Assembly: GCA_965208395.1 (NCBI GenBank)
Contig: CBDBON010000001.1
Location: 310,001-374,000 of the forward strand
Length of the DNA: 64,000 bases
From: CBDBON01 sp965208395
Lineage (GTDB): Bacteria; Chloroflexota; Dehalococcoidia; Lucifugimonadales; CBDBON01
Direction of reading: 5' to 3'
Positions 31,337 to 38,886 of the stretch are shown here, in pieces (position 1 is the first letter of the stretch; every line of letters starts with the position of its first letter). The notes beneath the pieces were generated by a model. The model was given only the letters and a program-made list of their open reading frames with translations. It ran no database searches and was not told the origin of the DNA. Made by a program: the position numbers and the translations under genes.

Positions 31337-32704
31337 ATGAGCCCTGTCAGCCTCACGGTAACGGTCCGCAAAGTCCCGTCTCGGGCGCTTGCATCGCCTC
31401 TGATCCTGATATACGCGTTTGCCGCTCTCATCGCTGTGGGTACGGCTCTTCTGTTGCTGCCAGTCTCGCACGAAGGCAGCGGACTTACGCCGTTCATGGA
31501 TGCTCTGTTCACGGCTACGTCTGCGGTAACGGTCACAGGGCTCGTGATTCAGGAGACCTCCACCTACTGGACTCGGACCGGGCAGGTGATGATTCTTGGG
31601 ATGATGTTCGTGGGCGGCTTGGGGTTCATGACCATCGCTACCTTCCTGCTGATACTGATCGGCCAGAGGGTGACTCTGTCGCAGCGGCTGCTCGTGAGAG
31701 AGAGCCTTGGCGTAGACCACATGGGTGGGCTTGTTCGCCTCACGGTGGGGATAGTATTGGTGTCGGTGGTGATCCAGATGGCGGGCTTCGTCGCTCTTGT
31801 CATCAGGTTCTCTTTCCTATATCCACCGGCCGAGGCCGTGTGGCAGGCCGTCTTCCATGCGGTGTCCGGGTTTAACAACGCCGGCTTCATCGCCCTGAAC
31901 GAAGAGAATGGTCTGGCGCATTTCAGAAGTGACGGCGTCGTGCTGGGTACGATAGGGATGCTCATCGTACTCGGTGCGATCAGCTTCTGGGTGATGGTGG
32001 ACGTAGTGCGTGTAAGGCGATTCTCTTTGTTTGCCCTGACTACGAAACTGGTGCTCGTCCTCACGGCAACGCTGATCGTCGTTGGCACGGCCGTCTTTCT
32101 GGCCTCAGAGTACATGAATCCGGCCACTCTGGGCTCATTGTCGGTAGGGCAGAAACTGTCGACGTCGGTATTCGAGTCGGTTAGCGGGAGGACGGCAGGA
32201 TTCACAACGATCAACTACGACGAGACGGAGCAGCATACCAACTTCTTTCTTACTGCGCTGATGTTCGTCGGCGGGGCGTCCGGTTCGGTCGCAGGCGGGA
32301 TCAAAGTCAATACGATGGCCGTCGTAATGGCGGCTGTGCTGTCGACCCTGCAGGGTCGCACCAACGCGGTGGCGTTCGGTCGGGAGATACCGCGTCTGCT
32401 GGTCCAGCGCGCGATGGTAATTGGGGCGATCTCTATTTCGTTCGTCTTCATCGTGGCGATGTTGCTGACATTCTCTCAGACGGGCTTCGACTTCATCGAT
32501 CTACTGTTCGAGGCTGTATCGGCTTTTGGCACCGTGGGTCTCAGCACGGGCTTGACGGCAGAGGTGTCGCAATGGGGTCAAGCGATCATCGTGGGCACCA
32601 TGTTCATAGGCCGTCTTGGACCTCTTGCGATCGGCCTAGCGATGGCTCAGCGTACTGAGGCAGACCTCTATCGGTACCCGTCTGAACGGGTTACAATTGG
32701 CTAG
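31337..32704 (+). CDS. trkH: TrkH/KtrB-type potassium transporter, membrane subunit
   Basis: A 455-residue potassium channel-like transporter with four repeated membrane-pore-membrane units. The four selectivity loops are visible: SAVTVTGLV, SGFNNAGFI, SGRTAGFTT and SAFGTVGLS, each with the central Gly. The start is the ATG at 31337 after AGGATGA, which removes a non-homologous N-terminus. It needs an RCK-type regulatory subunit, which is encoded 47 bases downstream. A long leader may regulate the operon. Confidence 0.94.
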   Translation: MSPVSLTVTVRKVPSRALASPLILIYAFAALIAVGTALLLLPVSHEGSGLTPFMDALFTATSAVTVTGLVIQETSTYWTRTGQVMILGMMFVGGLGFMTIATFLLILIGQRVTLSQRLLVRESLGVDHMGGLVRLTVGIVLVSVVIQMAGFVALVIRFSFLYPPAEAVWQAVFHAVSGFNNAGFIALNEENGLAHFRSDGVVLGTIGMLIVLGAISFWVMVDVVRVRRFSLFALTTKLVLVLTATLIVVGTAVFLASEYMNPATLGSLSVGQKLSTSVFESVSGRTAGFTTINYDETEQHTNFFLTALMFVGGASGSVAGGIKVNTMAVVMAAVLSTLQGRTNAVAFGREIPRLLVQRAMVIGAISISFVFIVAMLLTFSQTGFDFIDLLFEAVSAFGTVGLSTGLTAEVSQWGQAIIVGTMFIGRLGPLAIGLAMAQRTEADLYRYPSERVTIG

Positions 32705-32751
32705 CCCGTTTAAGATTCACTCGAAAGCCACGGGCATGGGGTGACCGGGAG

Positions 32752-33435
32752 ATGAAGAGACAGGTAGTGGTGGTAGGCTTGGGCCGCTTTGGCAGTAGTG
32801 TCGTCAGATCGTTGTACAACCTTGGCCACGACGTGCTGGCGATAGACAGCGACGAGGTGCGCGTCCAGGGGATCATGGGGCAGGCGACTCACGCTCTCAC
32901 CGCGGACGCCACCAATGAGACGGTGCTGAGGGACCTTGGGATACAGGACTACGACGCGGCGGTGGTGGCGATCGGCTCCAATATCGTGCCGAGCATCATG
33001 GCCTCCGTCCTGCTCAAGACGATGGGTGTGCCATACGTCGTGGCGCGAGCCTACAACGAACTCCACGGCAATACCCTTGAGAGGATCGGAGTGGACAAGG
33101 TCGTCCAAGCCGAGTCTGAGATGGGAGTCCGCGTGGGCCACAACCTGTTCAACCCCAATGTACAGGAGTATCTGGAGGTGACTCCCAATTATGGGATCAG
33201 CAAGATGAGAGTGCCGCCGCACTTTGCGAACATGAGCCTCAAAGAGCTTGGCTTCTCCTCACCCAGAGACAAGTATGGCCTGGCGGTAGTAGCGATCAAC
33301 AGGCGGGGCACGGACATAACTCTGAATCCCGACACGGACGACAGGCTAGAGGCGGGCGACTGGGTGGTGCTGGCCGGCAGAGACGATCTGTTAGACCGGC
33401 TAGACCTGGCTTCGGATGGACAGAACGGCGCCTGA
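32752..33435 (+). CDS. trkA: TrkA/KtrA-type regulatory subunit (RCK_N + RCK_C)
   Basis: A 227-residue cytoplasmic gating subunit. The N-terminal nucleotide-binding RCK domain has VVGLGRFGSSVVRSL (Rossmann loop) and the acidic residue in AIDSDE. The C-terminal RCK_C domain (about 140-215) ends in AGDWVVLAGRDDLL. It follows trkH and would bind ATP/ADP or NAD(H), and possibly c-di-AMP, to control potassium flow. GGGAG precedes the ATG. Confidence 0.93.
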   Translation: MKRQVVVVGLGRFGSSVVRSLYNLGHDVLAIDSDEVRVQGIMGQATHALTADATNETVLRDLGIQDYDAAVVAIGSNIVPSIMASVLLKTMGVPYVVARAYNELHGNTLERIGVDKVVQAESEMGVRVGHNLFNPNVQEYLEVTPNYGISKMRVPPHFANMSLKELGFSSPRDKYGLAVVAINRRGTDITLNPDTDDRLEAGDWVVLAGRDDLLDRLDLASDGQNGA

Positions 33436-33482
33436 ATGCCGGGTGGCGCTTTCCGATCTACCTACCCAAGAAACTCTCAGCC

Positions 33483-33941
33483 ATGGCCATCTCGTCGGTA
33501 CTGGCGGCGGTAAGCGGTGAGAGTTGTGACGAGGAAGTTGTGCGCTTGGCGTGTCGTCTTATGCGTCCCAACCGAGGCACGCTCCACATCCTCTACGTGA
33601 TTGAGGTGGATCGGAGGATGCCGGTCGATGCCGAGATCGTATCTGCGACTGCGAGGGCAGAGATCGTGCTCAGGAACATGGAGAAGGTAGCCAAGGCTGA
33701 GAAGTTCAAGACAGAGGGCGAGCTCGTTCAGGCGCGGGACGCAGGGTCGGCCGTTGTTAATGAGGCGTTCGACAGGTCGGTAGATGCGATCGTCCTGGGG
33801 CTACCGTACCGTATGCGCTATGGCGTCTTCACTCTTGGAGATTCCGTGCCCTACGTACTCAAGAACGCACCGTGCCAGGTTGTGCTTTGGCGCGACTATG
33901 GTTCCCAGTCGGTGAAGGGTTTAGGGTCTAGTGCCGGATGA
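33483..33941 (+). CDS. Universal stress protein family protein
   Basis: A 152-residue UspA-like protein (SVLAAVSGESCDEEVVRLACRL at the start, VDAIVLGLPYRMRYGVFTLGDSVPYVLKNAPCQVVLW near the end). The ATP-binding G-2x-G-9x-G pattern is degenerate (LGLPYRMRYG), so nucleotide binding is uncertain. It lies between TrkA and two RCK_N proteins and overlaps the next gene by four bases (ATGA), which links it to regulation of potassium uptake. Confidence 0.85.
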   Translation: MAISSVLAAVSGESCDEEVVRLACRLMRPNRGTLHILYVIEVDRRMPVDAEIVSATARAEIVLRNMEKVAKAEKFKTEGELVQARDAGSAVVNEAFDRSVDAIVLGLPYRMRYGVFTLGDSVPYVLKNAPCQVVLWRDYGSQSVKGLGSSAG

Positions 33942-34387
33942 ATAGGCTGCATGTGCGGTCCGGGTCGCCTCGAAGCACGGCCGTCGTCATGGGCTGCGGT
34001 CGAGTGGGCTCGGCGATCACGAAGGCGCTCTACGAGCGTGGATACATAGTTCGGGTGCTCGATCCCGACGCCAGCGCATTCGACAAGCTTCCATCGGGAG
34101 CGGTGGAAGACGGCGACGTCGTCCCTGTTATAGGCGACGGTACGCTCGAATCCGACCTTCGGATGGTTTCTGCGCAGGATGCAGACATGTTTATCGCCGC
34201 GTGTGGCAGTGACTCCCGGAACGCGATGTCGGCGCAGATCGCGCAGCACATTTTGACGGTACCGAAGGTCATCTGCCGCATGGATGATCCTGCACTCGAG
34301 GAGATGTACCGTGGCTTGGGGCTCGTGACTATCAACGTTACGGGATTGATCAGTGAGATGATCCTGAAGGAGTCCGAGGCCGCGTAA
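33938..34387 (+). CDS. RCK_N-only TrkA-like protein 1
   Basis: A 149-residue Rossmann protein consisting of one RCK_N domain: VVMGCGRVGSAITKALYERG is the dinucleotide loop and VLDPDASAFDKL the acidic strand end. It ends shortly after the domain, with no RCK_C ligand domain. The next gene, one base away, encodes another single RCK_N domain. Together they look like a TrkA protein split in two, reminiscent of the paired CeoB/CeoC proteins of Actinobacteria. Confidence 0.88.
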   Translation: MNRLHVRSGSPRSTAVVMGCGRVGSAITKALYERGYIVRVLDPDASAFDKLPSGAVEDGDVVPVIGDGTLESDLRMVSAQDADMFIAACGSDSRNAMSAQIAQHILTVPKVICRMDDPALEEMYRGLGLVTINVTGLISEMILKESEAA

Positions 34388-34388
34388 C

Positions 34389-34817
34389 GTGTATGCTGTA
34401 GTCGTCGGAGGTGGTAGCATCGGCTCGTCCGTCGCTCGTTGGCTCGTCTCTGCCGGACACGAGGTGGTGGTCATCGACAGGGATGTCTCCAGGTGTGAGG
34501 CTGTCGAGGAGGAGCTTGGGAGCGTGACAATTGCTGGCGATGGAACGGAGGCTGAGGTGTTAACCAGGGCCGGCGCCAATCGAGCCGGGATATTCATTGC
34601 GGCCACGGGCCGCGACGATCAGAATCTGACCGCCTGTCAGCTAGCCAAGTACAGGTTCGGAGCATCTCGGACGATGGCGCTGGCAAATTTGGCGAACCAT
34701 CGTCGGCTGTTGGAGCTGGCGGGAGTCGATGTTGTGATAGATGCAACTGGCCTCGTCTTGGACAGAGTGAAGGACGAACTGACCGGTGTCGATAAACAGG
34801 AGCAGGATGGGTTATGA
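34389..34817 (+). CDS. RCK_N-only TrkA-like protein 2
   Basis: A 142-residue RCK_N domain protein, starting with GTG (34389-34391) one base after the previous stop. VVVGGGSIGSSVARWLVSAGHEVVVIDRD is the nucleotide-binding core. As in its neighbour, no RCK_C domain is present. It overlaps pheA by four bases (ATGA). Probable partner of the preceding gene in gating a potassium channel. Confidence 0.88.
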   Translation: MYAVVVGGGSIGSSVARWLVSAGHEVVVIDRDVSRCEAVEEELGSVTIAGDGTEAEVLTRAGANRAGIFIAATGRDDQNLTACQLAKYRFGASRTMALANLANHRRLLELAGVDVVIDATGLVLDRVKDELTGVDKQEQDGL

Positions 34818-35650
34818 GTGGACGACTCGGCTTCCTCGGACCCTCCGGCTCGTACACGGAGCAGGCCGCTCTCAACCACGATAGTATAGCCCGACTCCTG
34901 CCTTTCTCGTCGGTGCGGGGAGTTGTTGAGGCGGTTCGCTCGGGTGACGTGGACGAGGGCGTGGTTCCCATCGAGAACAGCCTTGAGGGAGCTGTCACTG
35001 CCACCGTAGACCTGCTCATCCATGCGTCGGGCCCGATGATACGTCACGAACAGGTGCTGGAGATCGAACACTGCCTCCTGGGGAGACCGGAAACCCGGCG
35101 CGACAGGATCGAAGAGATATACTCACACCCTCAAGCGCTCGCGCAGTGCAGAGCCTTCTTGGCCGAGAGATTTCCGGAGGCCCGGCCCATCGCCTCTCTC
35201 AGTACATCGGCTGCGGTTGAGCAGATGCAGAGCGCATCCTCAGCCGCGGCTGCGATAGCGAACGAACGATGCGCGGCGCTCTACGGCGCGGAGATACTGG
35301 AGCGCGGTGTTCAGGATGATCCCAACAATCAGACGAGATTCGTAGTCCTTGCTCCTACGGATCATCCTCCCTCCGGGTTGGACAAGACCTCGATATGCTT
35401 TGATTTCGCGGCGGATGCGCCGGGGATCCTTCACACGGCCCTCGGGGAACTGGCCAAGAGGGGCATCAACCTGACCAAAGTGGAGTCGCGTCCCACGAGG
35501 ACCAACCTTGGTCGTTATATCTTCCTGGTCGACCTCGAGGGACATCGTGACGATGATGTGGTAAGGGATGCCTTGGCCGGGATCCAGTCACAGGTCTCGA
35601 TGTTCAGGGTGTTGGGCTCCTATCCGACCTGGGTTTCGTCTGCCGTCTAG
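34814..35650 (+). CDS. pheA: Prephenate dehydratase
   Basis: PheA turns prephenate into phenylpyruvate for phenylalanine synthesis. The 278-residue protein has LGPSGSYTEQAAL at the start, PIENSLEGAV, and the catalytic NNQTRF motif (about 173-178). A C-terminal ACT domain (PGILHTALGELAKRGINLTKVESRP) would bind phenylalanine for feedback inhibition. There is no fused chorismate mutase. It overlaps the RCK_N gene by four bases, an unusual link between amino-acid synthesis and potassium genes. Confidence 0.96.
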   Translation: MSGRLGFLGPSGSYTEQAALNHDSIARLLPFSSVRGVVEAVRSGDVDEGVVPIENSLEGAVTATVDLLIHASGPMIRHEQVLEIEHCLLGRPETRRDRIEEIYSHPQALAQCRAFLAERFPEARPIASLSTSAAVEQMQSASSAAAAIANERCAALYGAEILERGVQDDPNNQTRFVVLAPTDHPPSGLDKTSICFDFAADAPGILHTALGELAKRGINLTKVESRPTRTNLGRYIFLVDLEGHRDDDVVRDALAGIQSQVSMFRVLGSYPTWVSSAV

Positions 35651-35675
35651 GCGGTCTTGTTCGAAGAAAAGAAGA

Positions 35676-35693
35676 GGGCGCCGTCAGGCGCCC
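35676..35693. terminator. Bidirectional terminator hairpin between pheA and YtxH-like gene
   Basis: GGGCGCC (35676-35682) and GGCGCCC (35687-35693) form a 7-bp stem with a 4-base loop. On the minus strand it is followed by TCTTCTTTTCTTC, a good U-run for the gene ending at 35726. On the plus strand it is a weaker stop for pheA. Confidence 0.8.
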
Positions 35694-35725
35694 CCCTTGA
35701 GCTCTGAGTACACAGGGCAGATGCG

Positions 35726-36052
35726 TTAAGCCTGCTGCGTCGCCTCGTCGGTGCTGGAATCGCCCGACCGTCCTACGCGGGAGCTGACCTGGTCGACCAC
35801 CGGGCTGACACGTTCCCGCATCGCCTCCACGGCCGGCGTCACACGTTCCCTCACTCCATCAACCGCTGGTCCCATCTGATCGCGAACCGTGGCGGCCATC
35901 TCCTCAGCTCGGAGTCTCCATACATCACTGCGTTCGATCAGCTCTGCACGCGTCTCTGAGCCAGGCTTGGGAGCTATCATGATACCGACGATCGTGCCGA
36001 GCACCCCGCCTACCATAAGACCCAGTACAAACGAACTGTTGTTATCTGACAT
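35726..36052 (-). CDS. YtxH-like membrane protein
   Basis: A 108-residue protein with one N-terminal membrane segment (FVLGLMVGGVLGTIVGIMIAP) followed by the KPGSETRAEL stretch typical of YtxH-type proteins. A helical tail has repeated V-x-x-M-R-E-R-V-like elements. The start is the ATG at 36050-36052 after GGGAGGGG. The function of YtxH proteins is unclear (envelope or stress related). It lies downstream of another small membrane protein. Confidence 0.8.
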   Translation of the reverse strand: MSDNNSSFVLGLMVGGVLGTIVGIMIAPKPGSETRAELIERSDVWRLRAEEMAATVRDQMGPAVDGVRERVTPAVEAMRERVSPVVDQVSSRVGRSGDSSTDEATQQA

Positions 36053-36077
36053 CGTTGCCCCTCCCAACTCTATTACG

Positions 36078-36371
36078 CTAACGGCCCCGCTCTTTCCCGT
36101 CTCCACTATCCCGGTCTTTGCCAAGGCCGAACATGAAAGAGGCGACCTTACCGAATCCCGAGGCGACGCCTGCCCCGGCCGTGATTGGCCCTACTATCCT
36201 CTTGGAGATGACGGTTACGATCTTTTCCGCATCGTCAACCGTTTGCTTGGCCGAGCTCAATAGACCCGAGAGCTTCCTGTAAAGGACGAAAGCCATAAGC
36301 AGTAGTCCCAAGCTGAAGGTCAGGATCGCGATGTCCCTGGCGAGTGCGACGATCTGTTGGACGTCTTCCAT
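36078..36371 (-). CDS. Small membrane protein (DUF948/YtxG-like layout)
   Basis: A protein of 97 residues from the ATG at 36371. It has one membrane segment (ILTFSLGLLLMAFVLY) followed by a helix (RKLSGLLSSAKQTVDDAEKIVTVISKRI) and a Gly-rich tail ending in charged residues. Membrane helix plus coiled region before a YtxH-type gene resembles the Firmicutes ytxG-ytxH pair. A longer start at 36413 overlaps the predicted promoter, so the internal ATG is preferred. Confidence 0.7.
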   Translation of the reverse strand: MEDVQQIVALARDIAILTFSLGLLLMAFVLYRKLSGLLSSAKQTVDDAEKIVTVISKRIVGPITAGAGVASGFGKVASFMFGLGKDRDSGDGKERGR

Positions 36372-36403
36372 GAGAGCCGATAGTGTGACTTGCCGACAGT
36401 CTA

Positions 36404-36432
36404 ATCCTAGCATGGACAGGTATGCCCGGCAA
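36404..36432 (-). promoter_or_regulatory. Promoter of the small membrane protein pair
   Basis: On the minus strand TTGCCG and TAGGAT are separated by exactly 17 bases. Transcription would begin about 25 bases before the ATG at 36371, which supports that start. Confidence 0.55.
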
Positions 36433-36512
36433 CTACGGCGGAACCGTGGATGTCGGGCGTGGGTACGATGACAGACGGGCGCAGCCGCCGCGGGGGGAGT
36501 GGCGGGCGACGA

Positions 36513-37508
36513 CTAGGGCTGAATCAGCATCCGGACGTGGCCGTCCGGGTCTTTCCTCTGCGTGAGGATGCTGTGACGACTCTGCTGTGCCCAGACGATG
36601 ATGTCGTACGTGTTTAGCATATCGGGGATGATGACTTCTATGAACGACTCGCTGTCGCGGCCCAATTGCTCGCTCAGGGCCGCGATGATCCCGGCGCAGG
36701 TCTTGCCGGTGCCGTCGATCACTATCCACCCGTTGGTAGCTCCGTCTACTCCGTTGTCAGCCGAAGAGATGGCGCCGACTCCGTCTAGTACGTCGATCTC
36801 ACCGGTCTTGCGAAGATCAAGCTGGCGTTTGAATTCTGCGACGGCCTCCCAGTGGACTCCGGTCTGACGGTCACCCTTCTGGCAGACGGCGCCCCGGACT
36901 CCGACGATGTCAGGGTTGATTCTGGCCAGCTCGTCCAGGTTCTCTATTCGGAGGTGGCCGGATAGCGCGGTGCTCATGCCCAGCCCTTTGCCCTCGAACA
37001 CCATATCGCGGAGTTCCTGCTCGTTCAGAAAGTCGAAGAGGTTGCGGCCATCCTTCGTCAGGGTGTCTATGAGAAATCCGTCACATCTACCGTCTTTGGC
37101 AAGTCGCACCATCTCGTGCGGGTCGAGCCCGTCGTACAGCGGATTATCGGCGAAGAGCGAGCCTATCAGCTTAGTGTCGAAGCCGTTGAGGGCCTCCTTC
37201 GATGCCAAGAGCGTCTCGACGGCCGCCTCATATTCGGTATTCATGAAGCCGACCTTGACGGAGGTGGCGTTCAACACTCCCGCGGTATAGACGGCCATGG
37301 CGACCGTGCCGATCTGGTTTGGGACTACTCCCAGTGTGACGCTCGCGTGGTCTTTGGAGGGCACGGCATCGCGTACCTCCTTAACCACCCCGGGATGCGC
37401 CGATCCGACGAGAGCCTCCTGGAGGTTCTTGACGTCGACGATGTCGGCGCCGCCCTTGAGTGCCTGAAGCGCTTCGGTCAGGTTCTGAACACTCACCATC
37501 AGGATCAT
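36513..37508 (-). CDS. MfnB-like (4-HFC-P synthase family) protein fused to a TusA-like domain
   Basis: A 331-residue fusion. Residues 1 to about 235 match MfnB, (5-formylfuran-3-yl)methyl phosphate synthase. That enzyme builds the furan ring of methanofuran from two glyceraldehyde-3-phosphates. GGADIVDVKN places K27 where the family has its Schiff-base lysine. The remaining part (about 240-331) looks like a TusA/SirA-type domain, with a Cys near 271 (GTGKTCAGIIAALSEQL) and the strand-helix pattern that follows. The start ATG overlaps the DapA-like gene stop (ATGA). Whether it makes a furan or another C-C condensation product is unknown. Confidence 0.8.
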   Translation of the reverse strand: MILMVSVQNLTEALQALKGGADIVDVKNLQEALVGSAHPGVVKEVRDAVPSKDHASVTLGVVPNQIGTVAMAVYTAGVLNATSVKVGFMNTEYEAAVETLLASKEALNGFDTKLIGSLFADNPLYDGLDPHEMVRLAKDGRCDGFLIDTLTKDGRNLFDFLNEQELRDMVFEGKGLGMSTALSGHLRIENLDELARINPDIVGVRGAVCQKGDRQTGVHWEAVAEFKRQLDLRKTGEIDVLDGVGAISSADNGVDGATNGWIVIDGTGKTCAGIIAALSEQLGRDSESFIEVIIPDMLNTYDIIVWAQQSRHSILTQRKDPDGHVRMLIQP

Positions 37509-38515
37509 TCGGTATCTCCCCGCTCGAGTAGTAGATCGTTTCGCACATCCGGGTGCTGTGCCGCCTCTACCTCTTGCCTCAGCGCGCTCCGCTCTTCCGT
37601 CCCCATGTCGTCCAGAGGTGGCCTCACCTGACCGTGCTTCAGCCCCATCAGCTCTCCCCAATACTTGCACAGTGAGACGGGCAGGACGCCATTGTACTTC
37701 TGTACGGTCCTGGCCCACCAACGATCGGAGACCTGTTTTATCGGGCGTATCTTGTCGTCGTAGAACTCCTGGTCGAGGTCTCCGCTCATGGCGTTGTCTA
37801 TGAACTGGACGTAGTGGTTGTGGTCCGGAGTATCGAAGCGCCAGTCTGAGGTGTTTGCGAACATCACCTGCTGCTCGAAACCCATCTCCTTGCCGCGGAA
37901 GAGGATCCACTCGTCCGGCGTACTAATGATCGCGTCCTGTCCGACGAGCAAGTGCGTCTCTATGGACAGATCCTGGTTGAAGCTGGCTTCTTTGACACCT
38001 ACCACGTTTTCGATAGCGCAGATCCTCTGGAGGCCCTGAGCGCTCACGACCACGCCGAACTGGGGCGAGTTATAGAACATGATGGCGAGGCTGGTGTCGT
38101 CTGCCAGCATGCGTACCCAGTCGATGACCTGGTCTTCTGTCTTCGTCACCATGTATGGAGGCGCCACGATAAGAAGATCGAACCCGGCGCCCTCGGCGTG
38201 TCGGGCCAAGGAGATCATCTCCGGCGCCGAAGTGTGTGTGACGTGGGCAGCGATGGGCCACTGTCCCGACGCTTCGTCGCTTACGATATCGTAGACTCTC
38301 GTACGCTCGTCGTGGGTCAGGCTCCAAAATTCGCCCATAGCCCAGGTGCATCCGCCGCCCCGTGTGCCGAGGGCCCGTATGCGCCTGATGTTGCCCCTCA
38401 GCGCCCCTTCGTCTACCTCGCCGTCGCTGGCGAACGGGGTCATCAGAGTGGTCCACTGGCCCCGCAGCGTCTCGCGCGCCCACTCCTGCGCTTCGGACTT
38501 CGTATATTCGGCCAA
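37505..38515 (-). CDS. DapA/NAL-family aldolase or lyase
   Basis: A 336-residue class I aldolase-like protein related to dihydrodipicolinate synthase and N-acetylneuraminate lyase. The Schiff-base lysine is in VVGVKEASFN (about residue 173) and the tyrosine in IMFYNSPQFG. The usual GTTGE loop is altered to GGGCTWAMGEFWSL, so the substrate differs from that of DapA at 4591-5490. It is longer at both ends than typical DapA. It is coupled by a four-base overlap to the MfnB-like fusion, suggesting consecutive carbonyl condensations. Confidence 0.88.
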   Translation of the reverse strand: MAEYTKSEAQEWARETLRGQWTTLMTPFASDGEVDEGALRGNIRRIRALGTRGGGCTWAMGEFWSLTHDERTRVYDIVSDEASGQWPIAAHVTHTSAPEMISLARHAEGAGFDLLIVAPPYMVTKTEDQVIDWVRMLADDTSLAIMFYNSPQFGVVVSAQGLQRICAIENVVGVKEASFNQDLSIETHLLVGQDAIISTPDEWILFRGKEMGFEQQVMFANTSDWRFDTPDHNHYVQFIDNAMSGDLDQEFYDDKIRPIKQVSDRWWARTVQKYNGVLPVSLCKYWGELMGLKHGQVRPPLDDMGTEERSALRQEVEAAQHPDVRNDLLLERGDTE

Positions 38516-38561
38516 GATGCTCTCCTGTGTACCGGCCGTGCCGGCCGGACCGCGCCGCCGC

Positions 38562-38753
38562 CTAGCCTTTTACCATCACCTTGTAGTGGCTGCGCAGGCA
38601 ACGCGTGCATATATTCACTCGCCGCCGCACACCCTTATCCTGAATGGTGGCTTTCTGAATGTTGGCGGTCCAGCGCGTCCGTGTCCGGCGCTTTGAATGG
38701 CTGACGTTATTGCCGGACTGGCCAGCCTTAGCGCAGAATTCGCACTTTGCCAT
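38562..38753 (-). CDS. rpmB: 50S ribosomal protein L28 (zinc-ribbon form)
   Basis: The 63-residue L28 has the SHSKRRTRTRW core and NICTRCLRS near the end. Four cysteines (C4, C7, C49, C52) make the zinc-binding form. It is divergent from the FakA-like gene across 133 bases. Confidence 0.96.
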   Translation of the reverse strand: MAKCEFCAKAGQSGNNVSHSKRRTRTRWTANIQKATIQDKGVRRRVNICTRCLRSHYKVMVKG

Positions 38754-38886
38754 GGTCTACTTTGACTGCCCCCTTGGATTTCAAGTAGAATCGAACCGCC
38801 TCAACTGCTGCCCAGGGGAGCCAAGTCCTCAGCGTGTTTGGATTCCCGAACAACGATACCATAGCCCCCCTTTTCGGGCAAACGCT

